From: Bacteroidota bacterium
GTDB lineage: Bacteria > Bacteroidota > Kryptoniia > Kryptoniales > JAKASW01
Assembly: GCA_021796055.1 (NCBI GenBank)
Contig: JAJYOS010000368.1
Span: 1-6,689 of the forward strand
DNA length: 6,689 nt
Reading direction: 5' to 3'
Position numbers and translations under genes: made by a program. The notes beneath the pieces were generated by a model, which ran no database searches, was not told the DNA's origin, and saw only the letters and a program-made list of their open reading frames with translations. Positions 5,322 through 6,689 of the stretch are shown piece after piece (the stretch's first letter is position 1; each line of letters opens with the position of its first letter).

Positions 5322-6689
5322 ATGTGCGGGATCGTAGGCTACATAGGAGATAAAGACGCCTGCAAAGTAATTGTCGAGGGACTTAAGCGACTTGAATATC
5401 GAGGGTACGATTCTGCAGGGATAGCTCTACTCCGCGAAAAACACATCGATGTGACCAAGACGCCCGGTAAAGTCTCCAAGCTCGAGAAGATGGTGTCGGG
5501 TCTGCGCCCCGCGAAGATCGGGATCGGCCATACGCGCTGGGCGACGCATGGCGAACCCAATACGGTGAACGCACACCCTCACACCGATTGCAGCGGAAAT
5601 ATCGCCATCATACACAACGGCATAATAGAAAATCACTCGTCGCTTAAGACCAAGCTCACTTCGCTCGGGCACACGTTCAAGAGCCAGACGGACACGGAAG
5701 TGCTCGCTCACCTCATCGAGGAGTTTTACTCTCGCACTGAGAATCTGGAAATGGCAGTCCGCCTTGCGCTGAAGGACGTGAATGGTACGTTCGGAATCGT
5801 CGTGTTGTCGGCGGCCGAACCGGATGTTCTCGTCGCCGCAAGGCGCGGAAGCCCGCTCCTGATCGGACTCGGAGATTCTGAGAACCTGATCGCCTCCGAC
5901 GCTTCCGCGCTTATCAGGCATACGAGGGATGTCATCTATATGCATGACAACGAGATCGCCGTCATCACGCGGACAAATGTCTCGTTGAAGAACCTGGATG
6001 ACGAGGCTGTCGAGCGTGAAGCGGAACACCTTACCTTCGACCTTGAGCAGATCGAGAAGGGCGGGTTCGCACATTTCATGCTGAAGGAGATCAACGAACA
6101 GCCGGAGACCGTGCTGAACGCGTTCCGCGGGAGATTGATCGACGATGAAGGTGTCTCAAAAATGGGAGGCCTTCGTGAGGTCGAGGAAAAGATCGTCAAC
6201 GCAAGAAGATTTGTCATCCTGGCATGCGGCACTTCATGGCATGCAGCGCTTGTCGGGAAATATATACTTGAACAATACGCCCAAATCCCTGTCGAAGTCG
6301 ATTACGCCTCCGAGTTCAGATATCGAAACCCTGTTCTTGTGGAAGGGGACGTGGTCTGGGCGATCAGCCAGAGCGGAGAAACTCTTGACACACTGGCCGC
6401 ACTGCGCGAGGCCAGACAAAGAGGGGTGCCCGTTTACGGCATTGTAAACGTCGTCGGGAGCACTATCGCGCGTGAGACGGACGCAGGCGTCTACATCCAC
6501 GCAGGCCCGGAGATCGGCGTCGCTTCGACGAAGGCGTTCACGTCCCAGCTCGCAGTGCTGAATCTTATAAATCTTCTCGTTGCCCGCAGGAGGAAGACCA
6601 TCACCGCCGAGCAGGGAAAAGAAATTGTCGAGGAGATGCACCGGCTTCCCGGGAAGATAAGACAGATCCTCGACCTCACGAAGGCCTCC
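5322..6689 (+). CDS. glmS: Glutamine-fructose-6-phosphate aminotransferase (isomerizing), 3' end missing
   Basis: GlmS makes glucosamine-6-phosphate from fructose-6-phosphate and glutamine, the first step toward UDP-GlcNAc for peptidoglycan and lipopolysaccharide. The frame is open for 456 codons to the window end, while complete enzymes have about 600, so roughly the last quarter (most of the second SIS domain) lies outside. The N-terminal glutaminase domain (1 to about 225) begins MCGIVGYIG, with Cys2 as the nucleophile exposed after Met removal. It continues with EYRGYDSAGIA (25-35), HTRWATHG (70-77), HNGIIEN (98-104) and QTDTE (122-126). The first SIS sugar-binding domain has CGTSWHA (302-308), SQSGETLDT (349-357) and EIGVASTKAFTSQ (397-409). 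EHLTFDLEQIEKGGFAHFML (235-254) is the usual junction between the two halves. All expected catalytic residues present in this part are intact. It is the third gene of the operon, 13 bp after pgeF. Confidence 0.98.
   Translation, partial: MCGIVGYIGDKDACKVIVEGLKRLEYRGYDSAGIALLREKHIDVTKTPGKVSKLEKMVSGLRPAKIGIGHTRWATHGEPNTVNAHPHTDCSGNIAIIHNGIIENHSSLKTKLTSLGHTFKSQTDTEVLAHLIEEFYSRTENLEMAVRLALKDVNGTFGIVVLSAAEPDVLVAARRGSPLLIGLGDSENLIASDASALIRHTRDVIYMHDNEIAVITRTNVSLKNLDDEAVEREAEHLTFDLEQIEKGGFAHFMLKEINEQPETVLNAFRGRLIDDEGVSKMGGLREVEEKIVNARRFVILACGTSWHAALVGKYILEQYAQIPVEVDYASEFRYRNPVLVEGDVVWAISQSGETLDTLAALREARQRGVPVYGIVNVVGSTIARETDAGVYIHAGPEIGVASTKAFTSQLAVLNLINLLVARRRKTITAEQGKEIVEEMHRLPGKIRQILDLTKAS

Noticed and set aside
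5427..6074. 215-codon minus-strand frame inside glmS
   Set aside because: It is antisense to a well-conserved glmS frame and has no ribosome site or domain.
1..6689. CRISPR array, insertion sequence, phage or toxin-antitoxin genes
   Set aside because: No regularly spaced repeats, transposase motifs, terminal inverted repeats or small toxin-like gene pairs were seen.

Overview
The window looks like ordinary chromosome from a member of the FCB (Fibrobacteres-Chlorobi-Bacteroidetes) assemblage, most probably an Ignavibacteria/Kryptonia-like or related Bacteroidota lineage. The main pointer is the C-terminal secretion domain of the second gene (NFPNPFNPSTKIAFELP), a type IX secretion system (T9SS) sorting-domain signature that is abundant in those groups. 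The genus cannot be named from this sequence alone.

Left part (1-2455, + strand): two exported proteins of unknown function, 38 bp apart, each with a signal peptide and a good Shine-Dalgarno sequence. The first (531 aa) has two FG-GAP/VCBS-like repeats and a C-terminal helical domain that resembles FIMAH. The second (251 aa) has an Ig/NEW3-like domain and the T9SS sorting domain. A short open frame at positions 1-63 may be the tail of an upstream gene in the same operon.

Middle (2456-3233): about 600 bp without a credible gene, holding an 18-bp direct repeat pair and a small inverted repeat. It is followed by a tRNA-Lys(CTT) gene on the minus strand with a recognisable promoter. The roughly 100-bp gap to its right is shared by the tRNA promoter and the 5' leader of the next, divergent operon, which contains a small hairpin.

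Right part (3234-6689, + strand): a tight three-gene operon of housekeeping genes. It starts with a PLP enzyme of the Cys/Met-metabolism family (methionine gamma-lyase-like). Next is pgeF, which begins at a TTG inside the preceding stop region (4-bp overlap). Last is glmS, 13 bp later and cut by the window end after 456 codons. pgeF (fidelity of peptidoglycan precursors) and glmS (first step of amino-sugar synthesis) both serve the cell wall. The PLP enzyme has no obvious link to that pathway.

I see no CRISPR array, insertion sequence, phage gene, toxin-antitoxin pair or convincing new system. The items most worth a second look are the pair of secreted proteins, the repeat-bearing gap next to the tRNA 3' end, and the insertions in the PLP enzyme.
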